Source: a virus
IMG/VR virus record: IMGVR_UViG_3300032297_000535
Location: 1 to 21,007 of that record
Strand: one strand, 5' to 3'
Length of the DNA: 21,007 nucleotides
Shown: one piece after another, positions 1 through 8,502 of the stretch
Layout of the letters: the number at the start of each line of letters is the position of its first letter
How positions within the stretch are numbered: the stretch's first letter is position 1
Notes under the pieces: model-generated
Seen by the model: only the letters and a program-made list of their open reading frames with translations
Told to the model about the DNA's origin: nothing
Databases searched by the model: none
Position numbers and translations under genes: made by a program

Positions 1-201
1 ATGGCCAAGCAAATGACAGGAAGATCTGATATAGAATCTATAGAATTTATTGATGTTAATACTGGAATAATTAAATCTAGGATAGATTACAGAGGAAATG
101 GTGACTTTTTACCAAGTGTTATGTTTAGATCCGAAGAGATATTTGATTCCTATTCATCGGATGATTTTTCAGGGGTAAAACATTTTCCTGGAGTAGTTTA
201 A
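1..201 (+). CDS. Small hypothetical protein, possibly 5' truncated by the window edge
   Basis: A 66-residue reading frame starts at the first base of the window and ends with TAA at 199-201. The ATG at base 1 could be a true start or an internal methionine of a longer gene running in from upstream; the window cannot decide this. The protein is acidic and mixed in composition, with no membrane segment, signal peptide or motif I recognise. It ends in a short Gly/Val-rich tail (HFPGVV). A gap of 42 AT-rich bases separates it from the oxygenase gene, so it may be the end of the operon that continues into the modification island. I assign no function. Confidence 0.55.
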   Translation: MAKQMTGRSDIESIEFIDVNTGIIKSRIDYRGNGDFLPSVMFRSEEIFDSYSSDDFSGVKHFPGVV

Positions 202-243
202 GGAATATTTTTATGTTCTAAACATATAATATAAAAATGAACT

Positions 244-822
244 ATGAAAGTACAGTCACTAATCATTGATGATTTTTATAAAAATCCGGATGATGTTAGA
301 GCTTTTGCTTTAGCGCAGGAGTTTTCACAGAGAGGTAACTATCCCGGACAAAGGACAGCTCCTTTTTTAACCAATTCTATTAAGCAATCGATACAGGATG
401 TTATAAGACCCTTTGCTGGCGATATAACATGGTGGGGTGACGATTCAACTGGTGCTTTTCAATACACGGTAGCTACTGATAGGTCCTGGATCCATAGTGA
501 TGATACTACAGATTGGGCAGGTGTTCTATATTTAACCCCTGATCCTCCTCTTTCATCAGGAACAGGGATTTTTAGACATAAGGACACCGGACTTAGAAGA
601 TGGAAAAATTCAGAGCATCCTGAAGCAGTTGCAAAAAATTCTCCGGTTAACAACGAAACACAAGATATGACCAAATGGGAGATGACTGACAGATTTGGTA
701 ATATTTATAATAGGCTTGTATTATATAGGGGTGATCTTTTTCACATATCGTTGGATTATTTTGGTAAAACTAAGGAGGATGGAAGATTGTTCCAGGTTTT
801 CTTTTTTAATACTGAAAAGTAA
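244..822 (+). CDS. 2-oxoglutarate/Fe(II)-dependent oxygenase-like protein
   Basis: The 192-residue protein has the residue pattern of the double-stranded beta-helix 2OG/Fe(II) oxygenases. A metal-binding H-x-D lies at H84-S-D86 (in SWIHSDD), a distal His at H167 (in DLFHISLD), and an Arg at R181 (in GRLFQVFFF) that would bind the 2-oxoglutarate carboxylate, with the expected hydrophobic strands around them. Enzymes of this fold hydroxylate proteins, nucleotides or small molecules; the substrate here is unknown. The N-terminus (IIDDFYKNPDDVRAFAL) resembles the start of the DUF6445-type family often found in phages; that is recall, not a search. The stop codon overlaps the start of the next glycosyltransferase by one base (TAATG), implying co-translation with a sugar-transfer pathway. 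The ATG at 244 was chosen because the ATG at 237 is in another frame. Confidence 0.72.
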   Translation: MKVQSLIIDDFYKNPDDVRAFALAQEFSQRGNYPGQRTAPFLTNSIKQSIQDVIRPFAGDITWWGDDSTGAFQYTVATDRSWIHSDDTTDWAGVLYLTPDPPLSSGTGIFRHKDTGLRRWKNSEHPEAVAKNSPVNNETQDMTKWEMTDRFGNIYNRLVLYRGDLFHISLDYFGKTKEDGRLFQVFFFNTEK

Positions 823-2099
823 TGATAGCTGTACAACAACCAATAGTTGTTGTTTATGGATGGGACAAATTTGGAGAATTTGATTTCATCACAACCTCCT
901 ATTCTTATGATGAAAATACGATGGGGTGGATAAAAGTTATATCCCTACCGGGTGAACCAAACCATTCTAAAGATTTTCTTAAGTATGACCCTGAAATTTT
1001 CTTTATTGTCGGTAACGTTAAATCTAAATATAGGTTAAATAGATTCTTTTCTGAAAAGACGTTTTATATTGAATCTATATCTGACGAGATTGAATTTGCT
1101 AATCTTGCACTTCTTGAAGCTGTAAGAAATTCTTGTAATCCATTCGAGCCTAATTTCAGTATAATTACTCCAGCATATAAAACTGGTGTTCTTATTTATG
1201 ATACGTACAATAGTATAGTTAGTCAAACTATGGATGATTGGGAATGGATAATAGTTGACGATTCACCTGAAGGACATAGTGAAACATGGAATATTTTAAA
1301 TGAGATTTCCTCTAAAGATTACAGGGTAAAACCTTTTAGGATATCACCGAACAGTAAGGGAACGATAGGGTTAGCTAAAAACAGAGCAGCTGGATTAAGT
1401 AACGGGAAATGGATTCTTGAACTTGATCACGATGACCTTCTTCTTCCTTCTTGTCTCGAGATCTGCTGGAACGCATCTGTTAATTTCCCTGATGCCGGAT
1501 TTATTTATAGTGATGCTACAGAAAGGACCAGAGATGGTGTATTTAGGAGATATGATCATTCTGAGAATGGCGATTATTATGGAAGGATTGATAACTGGTT
1601 TAATTTTGGCTATTCAGGTCACACCTGGGCTGAGATGGATGGATACAGATTATTGGTTCACCATTATCCAGATATCAATCCAATAACAATAAGATTCAAT
1701 ATATCCATGCCTAATCACGTAAGAGTGTGGGAAAGAGATTTGTATTTTAAAATAGCAGGTCATAATAAAAACCTTCCTATAGCAGATGATTTTGAATTAA
1801 TTATAAGGACTTTTCTAAATACGAGAATGGTGCATGTAAAAAAACCTTTATACATACAACATTTTAATGAGGGAGGAACTGTACAGAATAATGGCTTTGA
1901 TATAAACAGGAGATCGAGATTAATTAGAGAGATTTATGACAATCAAATACATCGGAGGATAATCGATCTTGGGTTTAAAGATTGGGAATGGAATGATTTG
2001 ACTAACTCTTCCAAGCACATGACTATATTCACTAAAAAGGATAAAAGTGATATATTTTACTATGATGACGAACAAGTAATGAACTACATTTATGAATAA
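822..2099 (+). CDS. GT2-family glycosyltransferase with extra N-terminal domain
   Basis: This 425-residue protein has a GT-A (GT2) fold beginning near residue 112. The nucleotide-binding strand is FSIITPAYKT (112-121), followed by IIVDDSPEG (143-151). The metal-binding DxD lies in LDHDD (201-205), and a likely catalytic-base segment is ADDFEL (321-326). Enzymes of this type move a sugar from a nucleotide-sugar donor to a protein, lipid or glycan acceptor. Residues 1-110 form a separate N-terminal region with beta-rich segments (VVVYGWDKF, IFFIVGN) that I do not recognise. The gene overlaps the oxygenase by 1 base and the next glycosyltransferase by 8 bases, so the three are translationally coupled. 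Donor and acceptor cannot be read from the sequence. No signal peptide or membrane segment is seen, so it is probably cytoplasmic. Confidence 0.82.
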   Translation: MIAVQQPIVVVYGWDKFGEFDFITTSYSYDENTMGWIKVISLPGEPNHSKDFLKYDPEIFFIVGNVKSKYRLNRFFSEKTFYIESISDEIEFANLALLEAVRNSCNPFEPNFSIITPAYKTGVLIYDTYNSIVSQTMDDWEWIIVDDSPEGHSETWNILNEISSKDYRVKPFRISPNSKGTIGLAKNRAAGLSNGKWILELDHDDLLLPSCLEICWNASVNFPDAGFIYSDATERTRDGVFRRYDHSENGDYYGRIDNWFNFGYSGHTWAEMDGYRLLVHHYPDINPITIRFNISMPNHVRVWERDLYFKIAGHNKNLPIADDFELIIRTFLNTRMVHVKKPLYIQHFNEGGTVQNNGFDINRRSRLIREIYDNQIHRRIIDLGFKDWEWNDLTNSSKHMTIFTKKDKSDIFYYDDEQVMNYIYE

Positions 2100-3288
2100 T
2101 AGAAAATCTAAAATATGTATGAATGCGATGGTAGCAAACGAATCGCATGTTATACTAAGGATGCTTGAATCCTGTTACAAATATATCGACTATTGGGTAG
2201 TTCAGGACAATGGATCTACAGACGGAACCCAGGATATAATTAGAAATTTCTTTGCTGAAAAAAACATACCTGGATTTTTATATGAGATAGAATGGCAGTA
2301 TCCAGGCTGGAATAGAAATCACACTCTGCAGGAATGTCTTAAAGCTGATCACGGATGCGACTGGATCTTAAGAATGGATGCTGATGAGCAATTGGAGATT
2401 GATGATAATTTCGATTGGAACTCTTTGGAGGATCATACGGTTCAGAGCTTTAATATAACTGCTGTTTCCCCAGGTGGAATTTATTATAGAACCTGGTTAT
2501 GGAATGCAAAATTGCCTTGGTATTTTAAAGATGATAAGAGACATGAAGTTATACATCTACCGGGAGCTGGTAGGGAGGATTCTGAATTTCAAATCGTCAA
2601 TTTGCCTAAATCTTTTAGACATGTAATCACAAACGATGGACAGACTTGGGGTGATTCTTTAAAATTTCTAAGGGATGCTCTTGAATTGGAATCTGATCAA
2701 ATATGTAATAGAAAGGTCCTTTCCGATGATTATCATTTGTTTTATATAGGGAAAAGCTACAATGATACCTATGAAGATACAGGATTTCCTTTCGGTAAAA
2801 TACACGGGGATGAGTATGCTAGAAGGTGTATTTTTTATTTTGATAGGTTTGTAAGAGCTAGATATCCTGATTATCAGAAAAATCAAGCTCCACCTCATTG
2901 GGACGAGATGGTATATCTTGCTATAGCTTTAATTGGGAGGGCTCATTATTTTATTGGTGATATGGATGCTGCAGAGGAAAGATTGATAGAAGCTGAGATG
3001 TATTGCGGAGTTAGGAACGAACATTTGGTTTTTTTAGCTGAGCTTTACGAGACCAATCAGCGATACGAAGATATGCATAGAATAACCACCAGATTGAATG
3101 AACCTGAAAGGGTTAATCCATTTCCTGAATGGTATTTCTTAATCTATACTGGAAGTTATCACGATACAGGTTCATATGTTCAGGAGCTACATAAAAGGGC
3201 AAAAAGCTATTTAGGTATACACGAGCCAGAAATACATGATAGTCATAGCTCTGTATTTGACGTTTCTGGATTTCCCGGTGAAATTTAA
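2092..3288 (+). CDS. GT2-family glycosyltransferase with TPR-like C-terminus
   Basis: The 398-residue protein opens with a GT2 domain: CMNAMVANE (9-17), VVQDNGSTDGT (36-46, donor-binding acidic residues) and a DxD at D96-A-D98 in RMDADEQLE. This form, with WNRNHTL near residue 73 and a helical C-terminal half, resembles the WaaE/SunS-like group of GT2 enzymes, several of which glycosylate proteins or lipopolysaccharide cores. Residues about 285-385 are helix-rich with paired aromatic/alanine positions (for example ALIGRAHYFIGDMDAAEERL), suggesting TPR-like repeats that could hold a protein acceptor. It overlaps the upstream gene by 8 bases. The 37-base gap after it contains no terminator. The family call is solid; the acceptor is inference only. 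Confidence 0.82.
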   Translation: MNNRKSKICMNAMVANESHVILRMLESCYKYIDYWVVQDNGSTDGTQDIIRNFFAEKNIPGFLYEIEWQYPGWNRNHTLQECLKADHGCDWILRMDADEQLEIDDNFDWNSLEDHTVQSFNITAVSPGGIYYRTWLWNAKLPWYFKDDKRHEVIHLPGAGREDSEFQIVNLPKSFRHVITNDGQTWGDSLKFLRDALELESDQICNRKVLSDDYHLFYIGKSYNDTYEDTGFPFGKIHGDEYARRCIFYFDRFVRARYPDYQKNQAPPHWDEMVYLAIALIGRAHYFIGDMDAAEERLIEAEMYCGVRNEHLVFLAELYETNQRYEDMHRITTRLNEPERVNPFPEWYFLIYTGSYHDTGSYVQELHKRAKSYLGIHEPEIHDSHSSVFDVSGFPGEI

Positions 3289-3325
3289 ATAATTATTTAG
3301 AGTATAATATTACAAAAATAAAAGA

Positions 3326-3607
3326 ATGGAAAATCAAATCAAATTGACCGCTGAGGAACTAGCATCAGTACAGGAGCTAAGAGAATCTATTAGGGAAACA
3401 GTTGAAGCTTCAGGTAAGCTAAACATAAGAAAACATTTTATCGAGACCGAGCTTAATGAGATTAACAACGAGCTTTCTAAAATTTATGCACAATCAATGG
3501 AACTTGATTCTTTGGAAAAAGCTAAAATTGACGAGATTGTTGGTAAATATGGTGAGGGACAATTGGATTTCTCAACTGGTATTTATACAACAAAACCTGA
3601 GGCATAA
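3326..3607 (+). CDS. Small coiled-coil protein of unknown function
   Basis: A 93-residue protein that is almost wholly helical and charged up to about residue 75, with heptad-like spacing of Leu/Ile (ELASVQELRESIRETVEA, LNEINNELSKIYAQSMELD). A short non-helical tail follows (GEGQLDFSTGIYTT). It resembles the small coiled-coil proteins scattered through T4-like structural clusters, but I do not recognise a named family. The start follows an A-rich leader (ACAAAAATAAAAGAATG) with no Shine-Dalgarno, matching its neighbours. It sits between two glycosyltransferases, 8 bases before the second, and so is probably in the same operon. It could be an assembly partner or a minor virion component; no function can be assigned. 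Confidence 0.7.
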   Translation: MENQIKLTAEELASVQELRESIRETVEASGKLNIRKHFIETELNEINNELSKIYAQSMELDSLEKAKIDEIVGKYGEGQLDFSTGIYTTKPEA

Positions 3608-3615
3608 TTAGATCG

Positions 3616-4668
3616 ATGCAGTCTCAAGAAATTTTAAGAAGGACTCTTTATGATCTGGAGAGAGCTACTTTTAGATTAAAGGAAAGTATTTCCGAAATAT
3701 CTGGTGGTAAACCAAGGATTTTATTTGTCGCTCCACATCTTTCTACTGGTGGGATGCCTCAATATCTTTTGAAGAAGATAGAAATCCTTATTGCAGATGC
3801 CGAAATTTTTTGTGTACAGTACTCAAATACCTCCGATGAATATGTTGTTCAGAGGAACCAGATTAAATCAATCTTAGGAGATAATTTCTATTGTCTCGGT
3901 GATGATAAAGGAGAGTTGATTTCTATTATAGAGAGGATCTGTCCTGATGTTATACACTTTGATGATTTTATAGAATTCTTCTTATCGGAGGATATCTCAG
4001 AAAAAATATATCATCCTTCTCGTCCATATTTTATTTTTGAAACGTGTCATAGCTCAAACATAGATCCAATGGATAAAGTTTATTGTCCTGATAAATTTGT
4101 CATGGTTAATAAATGGATGGTAAATAGATTTAAAAATCTTGGGGTTCCTACAGATATTTTGGAATATCCGATAGAGGATTTTCCCAGAATATCCCAAGAT
4201 GAAGCACTAGCAAACCTTGGACTTGACCCGTCCAAAAAACACGTAATAAATATCGGATTATTTACTCCTGGTAAAAACCAAGGTGAATTGATAGAATATG
4301 CCAGGGAAATGACAGATCTACCTATAGAGTTTCATTTCATAGGTAACACTGCTCCAAATTTTGAAGACTACTGGAGACCAATTCTATCGGATCTTCCTTC
4401 TAATTGTAGACTATGGGGTGAAAGACATGATACAGATAAGTTCTATCAAGCTGCGGATCTTTTTGTTTTTACTTCGATATGGGAATTAAACCCCATCGTC
4501 ATAAAAGAATGTCTTTCTTGGAAAACCCCTATACTAATGAGAAGACTAACCCCATATATGGATTCCTACGACAATAATCCTCTTGTTAGCTATTTAACAT
4601 CATGGGATGATTATTATGACAAGGAAAGGGATATTAATTCGATCAAACAAATCCTAGGATTTTTATAG
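3616..4668 (+). CDS. GT4-like (GT-B fold) glycosyltransferase
   Basis: The 350-residue protein fits a retaining GT-B glycosyltransferase. The N-terminal Rossmann half contains ILFVAPHLSTGGMPQYL (35-51) with the acceptor-side Gly-Gly loop. The C-terminal donor-binding half contains NIGLFTPGKNQ (212-222), FHFIGN (239-244) and the EX7E motif at E290 to E298 (SIWELNPIVIKECL), which contacts the nucleotide sugar in GT4 enzymes. It is slightly short for the family, and the final donor-domain helix is brief. The first 28 residues form an extra helical leader. It lies 8 bases after the coiled-coil gene and 11 bases before the heptosyltransferase-like gene, so the cluster is probably one transcript. 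The donor and acceptor are unknown. Confidence 0.8.
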   Translation: MQSQEILRRTLYDLERATFRLKESISEISGGKPRILFVAPHLSTGGMPQYLLKKIEILIADAEIFCVQYSNTSDEYVVQRNQIKSILGDNFYCLGDDKGELISIIERICPDVIHFDDFIEFFLSEDISEKIYHPSRPYFIFETCHSSNIDPMDKVYCPDKFVMVNKWMVNRFKNLGVPTDILEYPIEDFPRISQDEALANLGLDPSKKHVINIGLFTPGKNQGELIEYAREMTDLPIEFHFIGNTAPNFEDYWRPILSDLPSNCRLWGERHDTDKFYQAADLFVFTSIWELNPIVIKECLSWKTPILMRRLTPYMDSYDNNPLVSYLTSWDDYYDKERDINSIKQILGFL

Positions 4669-4679
4669 GTATAAATGAT

Positions 4680-5867
4680 ATGGATAAGAGCAAAGAAATA
4701 AATATTTATAAGTTTATAAAGAAATCTGATATTGTTAAATTTAAAAAAATCCCAACTTTTAAATTTACCTTCGATTACTCACCTAGAGTTGATACGATAG
4801 CTCATAAGGGATCTGATGAATGTGTGATAAGATTTATCGATAAGAGTAATAAGGTTTGTTTGTATGAAGGTAAAACGTCTGGTGGATTATATACATCACT
4901 TTTTAGAAGATGGTTTACCCCATGGATGGTTGAATGCTATCAGAATGATGAAAAAATATACGAATTTGACTTTGAGGAATCTTTATTTGGACAAAAAATA
5001 TATGTCAGTATAGACAGCAGTTCTCTCGGAGATACACTCGCATGGATGCCTGTAGTTCATTCATTGAAACAAAAATATGGATGTGATCTTTACGTTTCAA
5101 CTTTTTGGAATGAGCTTTTAAGCCTATTTTATAAGGATGTTAAATTTTTATGGCCTGGGATTAAAAATATGAAAACCCAAGCTATATTTGGTGTTGGTTG
5201 GTATGACGAGAATGATCGTAATAGACACAAAAGAGATCCAAGATCAATTTCTCTTCAGCAGGTAGCTGGTGATATAGTAGGTATTGATTTTGATGAGGAT
5301 CTTTTATTTCCAGATGTCCCCGACGAAATAAAGAAATCCAGCAGGACCATTAGCGAAAGATATGTCTGTCTTGCTATGGACTCTACTGCAAATGCTAAAC
5401 ATTGGCACTATCCAGGTGGATGGCAATTAGTTGTTGATCACCTTAATTCAATTGGATATAAAGTTGTTGTTATACAGAAACAAGGTACCTCATTAGAGAA
5501 TGTTATAGATAAAACTGGTGATCATAATATAATTACTAGGGCTATAGATATTTACCATGCGGATTTCTTGGTAGGTATCGGATCAGGTTTAAGTTGGCTA
5601 TCCTGGGCTTTACATAAGCCAACAGTAATGATATCTGGATTTTCTAAAAAAGAATGTGAGTTTTCGACAAAAAATTACAGACTGATTAATACTGATGTAT
5701 GTAATGGCTGTTTTAATGATACAGATCATCTATTTGATAGAGGTGATTGGGATTGGTGTCCAAGACTTAAGGATACACCAAGAAGATTTGAATGTAGTAG
5801 ATCAATTACACCAGAGATGGTATTCGAAAAAATACAGGATCTTATTACTAATGAGGGGTTGAAATGA
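4680..5867 (+). CDS. Autotransporter-heptosyltransferase-like GT9 enzyme (TibC/Aah type)
   Basis: The 395-residue protein resembles the bacterial autotransporter heptosyltransferase family, cytoplasmic enzymes that add heptose from an ADP-heptose donor to Ser/Thr of autotransporter passenger domains. Visible evidence: a GT9-like first Rossmann half with IYVSIDSSSLGDTLAWMPVV (107-126); the donor-domain segment AKHWHYPGGW (239-248), which matches the heptosyltransferase K-x-W-P-type motif; VGIGSGLSWLSWAL (298-311); and a C-terminal four-cysteine finger at C341, C344, C360 and C372, with the typical FDRGDWDWCPR and FECSRSITPEMV contexts. In TibC such a finger binds iron. All four cysteines are intact, so the gene looks functional. 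The N-terminal domain (1-105) is the part that contacts acceptor in TibC. In a phage the acceptor could be a virion protein or a host surface protein; this is inference. The gene closes the glycosyltransferase cluster. Confidence 0.85.
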   Translation: MDKSKEINIYKFIKKSDIVKFKKIPTFKFTFDYSPRVDTIAHKGSDECVIRFIDKSNKVCLYEGKTSGGLYTSLFRRWFTPWMVECYQNDEKIYEFDFEESLFGQKIYVSIDSSSLGDTLAWMPVVHSLKQKYGCDLYVSTFWNELLSLFYKDVKFLWPGIKNMKTQAIFGVGWYDENDRNRHKRDPRSISLQQVAGDIVGIDFDEDLLFPDVPDEIKKSSRTISERYVCLAMDSTANAKHWHYPGGWQLVVDHLNSIGYKVVVIQKQGTSLENVIDKTGDHNIITRAIDIYHADFLVGIGSGLSWLSWALHKPTVMISGFSKKECEFSTKNYRLINTDVCNGCFNDTDHLFDRGDWDWCPRLKDTPRRFECSRSITPEMVFEKIQDLITNEGLK

Positions 5868-5876
5868 GATAAAAGC

Positions 5877-5892
5877 TTTTGTGATATATAAG
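5877..5892 (+). promoter_or_regulatory. Candidate phage late promoter before the neck gene
   Basis: The bases TTTTGTGATATATAAG lie in the 61-base gap before the neck gene. With the preceding AAGC they form AAGCTTTT-g-TGATATATAA, nearly the same as the sequence at 11102-11119 before the sheath gene (AAGCTTTT-TGATATATAA). A third copy of the core is at 16950-16966. The AT-rich core could serve as a -10 or T4-late-like element. The assignment rests only on repetition and position. Confidence 0.45.
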
Positions 5893-5919
5893 ATTAGGAT
5901 TACAAATCCAAAATCTTAT
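5888..5919 (+). other. Strong hairpin between the glycosyltransferase cluster and the neck gene
   Basis: ATAAGATT (5888-5895) is the exact reverse complement of AATCTTAT (5912-5919), and GGATT (5897-5901) of AATCC (5905-5909). The stem therefore has 13 pairs, a small one-against-two bulge and a three-base loop (ACA). It ends 9 bases before the neck start codon. No U-run follows, so it is not a classic intrinsic terminator; it may be a 5' leader hairpin that protects or controls the late mRNA. It overlaps the end of the promoter-like element. Confidence 0.6.
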
Positions 5920-5928
5920 TGTTAATAA

Positions 5929-8484
5929 ATGAGCTTTTACCCAGAAAATAGACCACCAAAAACCGGAATACCAGTTTATAATGGAAATGGTGAACAGTGG
6001 GATCTTTCTGATCCTAGATATCGATATCAGGATGATAAGGATAATACCGATAAGATAATTGATTCAAGTACCAATAATTATTATGGTACTACTGGTGCAG
6101 CATTAGCTAGAGCCCAGCAAATAGGATGTAACGGATATCACACCGCTCTTGCTGGTGATGGTGTTTATTACTATGTACCGTGTGATACTCCGGAATGGTT
6201 AGCAGAAAGACTTGAACAATTAGATAGTGCTCTTAATTTTACTTACATTGGTAATTATAGAGTATTGAGCTGGGACGAACCTTATAGGTATGCTAGTTCT
6301 TTTAACGGATGGATTATAGATACTGCTGGAGCCGTTAATAATTATCCAATTATACTTGACGGGGAATCTAATGCAACAGTAACAAATGATATTGCTATAG
6401 ACTTTAGATATTCTGTCGATGGAGAAACCTGGTCTTTGTGGACTAATGTAGGAACTGCCTTAACTGGGATAAGTCAAAACTATACATCAGGTAACTCAGC
6501 TACGGTTTTCCCTATTATTCTGGATCCTGCTAATCCTTTCTATCCTGAATTTAGGTTCACTTCAGTAATACTAAATCCTGATGGAACTATAGCTTATGAA
6601 TATGATGAACCAATCGATCCAAGCATAGTTATAGTTGATTTTGAATTGGATCTAACGTACGACACGGGCCCGAGCGGAACTGGCAGTATAGTTGGGGATT
6701 TAGTAATAAGAAAGCCTGTTCCTGCTTGCTCTCCAGAGAAATCAAATAGACCGGTTGTATTTGATGATTGTAATTTTACATTCAATCCATATGCAATAAA
6801 TAAAGCTGTTAATCTTTATTCAGATCTAAGTTTAATAGTCAATAAGGTTTTTGGTTGGGAGACTAATTATTATTCTGTTCAACCACAATCAAGAGGAAAG
6901 GATGTTGTCCTTAAGGAGTATACTATATTCGATGTTGTTGATGAGAAATGTGTGAAGGTAGTTGTGCCTTCTAACCAGTTCCCTGATAATAAAGTAAACT
7001 ACGATCCATTTGGGATTAATTTCGAAGAACCATTTGAAGTCCATATAGATAAAAAATACTTCGAGAGCCTTTTCGGTAGAGGTGCACAACCAAGAAAAAG
7101 GGATATAATATACTTCCCTTTGACCAACAGAATATATGAGATAAACTCGACCTATCTTTTTAGAGACTTTATGTATTCTCCAATTTATTTTAAGATTGAG
7201 TTGAAAAAATACAGTCCTAAATCGAATACTTATTTTAGAGATCCGGCTTATAAAGAAGAACTTGATGGAATCGCATTAAATACACAGAAGTTATTTGGTG
7301 CTGAGGTTACTGCTGAGGAAGAACAAATAACAAAACCTCAACAATACACAACTTCAAGTCAAAGAGCAGAAGAAGATCCTATTAGATCATATGTCTATAA
7401 AAATCTACCTGTAGTTGGATATGACCTTAATAATAACTGGACCATAGTCTTTAATAATTATTATGATATGGCTGAAGGGTTTGTTACCGATAGTGAGTTT
7501 GTTTGGGAACCTAATAAATATAGAAATGCAGTGAGATATAAGAATCTACCACATTTACAAGCTGATGGTGAATTAGCATATACGTGTTGGTTTAGTCTTA
7601 AGAATTACGTGAATGAGAATAGCCTGTCTAAAAAGCCTTTCTCGCCTATGCCAATAACTAAGGTTTCTCAGAGTTCATCTCAAATAATATACACTACTTA
7701 TCCTTATAAACACGGATTGGTTCCTTTTGTTGCTTATGCAGAAAATCCTGATGGCTATGTAGCTATCTCGTCGGATAATAACCACACTGGCGGATTTACT
7801 GTAATATCTACCCCAGATGAGTATCAATTTGGTGTTGCTAATCCTAATCTCCCTTATACACAAGATGCGATACAGCTTAAGATGCAAAAAGCACAGGCTA
7901 GGAATTTCATAGATGGTACTTTCTTAGATGAATTCAATAATGTGAAGGGAATTAGGATCGATATGATACATTCAGGAACAAATGAGGCTAGCAACAACAA
8001 CTTCATACAGAAAGGAAGCATAGTAGTTAGAATAAATGATTTCCAATTTAGTTCCAATTTACAGTTTATACCTGAACAAGGAGAATGGTATTCAATGGTG
8101 GTAAACATATCCAATAAATATAAACAGATGGGTATAAATATCTGGAAGATGTCATATGATCCGACAAATCCTCAACAACAATCTTCTGATTTAGTTAAGG
8201 TTCATGAAGATTTTAGGACTCTTTCCCAAACGTATCCTTTCCTTGCAACACCTGATATAGAGACTAATTTGGAAAATCCATTATATGGAACCGACAACAA
8301 TGCATATAAGATATACACATCTCCATTACTGTTAACGAATGTCAGATTATTCAAGAGTATGATAGATATAGATAGACAATCTACTGTTTTAAACCAGAAT
8401 ATTGTTAGAGATGCACAGCTTGCACATATTATTGATAACGCTAAACCGAAACTCATTTTACCGAAATTTGCAAGAAATAGGTAA
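5929..8484 (+). CDS. Enlarged neck protein (gp14-like core) with N-terminal and lectin-like C-terminal additions
   Basis: This 851-residue protein sits directly upstream of the terminase genes, where T4 keeps its neck genes 13-15. Residues about 365-430 contain a segment like T4 gp14: FEEPFEVHIDKKYFESLFG, then QPRKRDIIYFPLTNRIYEI, then a Phe/Tyr-rich stretch, matching the gp14 pattern of PKEGDLIYFP followed by LFEIN. T4 gp14 is only 256 residues, so over 500 residues are extra. Near residues 60-85 is ARAQQIGCNGYHTALAGDG, a motif I recall from diverse phage structural proteins. Residues about 110-250 look beta-rich. The C-terminal region (about 545-820) has concanavalin/LamG-like features (LAYTCWFSLKN, GEWYSMVVNIS, TNVRLFKSM), suggesting glycan binding. 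The product probably joins head and tail and displays a surface domain. The start follows TTAATAAATG with no Shine-Dalgarno. Confidence 0.68.
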   Translation: MSFYPENRPPKTGIPVYNGNGEQWDLSDPRYRYQDDKDNTDKIIDSSTNNYYGTTGAALARAQQIGCNGYHTALAGDGVYYYVPCDTPEWLAERLEQLDSALNFTYIGNYRVLSWDEPYRYASSFNGWIIDTAGAVNNYPIILDGESNATVTNDIAIDFRYSVDGETWSLWTNVGTALTGISQNYTSGNSATVFPIILDPANPFYPEFRFTSVILNPDGTIAYEYDEPIDPSIVIVDFELDLTYDTGPSGTGSIVGDLVIRKPVPACSPEKSNRPVVFDDCNFTFNPYAINKAVNLYSDLSLIVNKVFGWETNYYSVQPQSRGKDVVLKEYTIFDVVDEKCVKVVVPSNQFPDNKVNYDPFGINFEEPFEVHIDKKYFESLFGRGAQPRKRDIIYFPLTNRIYEINSTYLFRDFMYSPIYFKIELKKYSPKSNTYFRDPAYKEELDGIALNTQKLFGAEVTAEEEQITKPQQYTTSSQRAEEDPIRSYVYKNLPVVGYDLNNNWTIVFNNYYDMAEGFVTDSEFVWEPNKYRNAVRYKNLPHLQADGELAYTCWFSLKNYVNENSLSKKPFSPMPITKVSQSSSQIIYTTYPYKHGLVPFVAYAENPDGYVAISSDNNHTGGFTVISTPDEYQFGVANPNLPYTQDAIQLKMQKAQARNFIDGTFLDEFNNVKGIRIDMIHSGTNEASNNNFIQKGSIVVRINDFQFSSNLQFIPEQGEWYSMVVNISNKYKQMGINIWKMSYDPTNPQQQSSDLVKVHEDFRTLSQTYPFLATPDIETNLENPLYGTDNNAYKIYTSPLLLTNVRLFKSMIDIDRQSTVLNQNIVRDAQLAHIIDNAKPKLILPKFARNR

Positions 8485-8502
8485 GATTTAAATTTATTTT
8501 TT

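Noticed and set aside
5870-5880. Palindrome AAAAGCTTTT as a repressor operator
   Set aside because: It is part of the repeated AAGCTTTT/TGATATATAA element; no repressor gene is near and a 10-base AT-rich palindrome is weak evidence on its own.
7675-8456. Several minus-strand open frames within the neck gene
   Set aside because: They lie opposite a strongly supported coding region, have compositions expected of antisense shadows (many Ile/Leu/Ser/Cys) and no recognisable motif.
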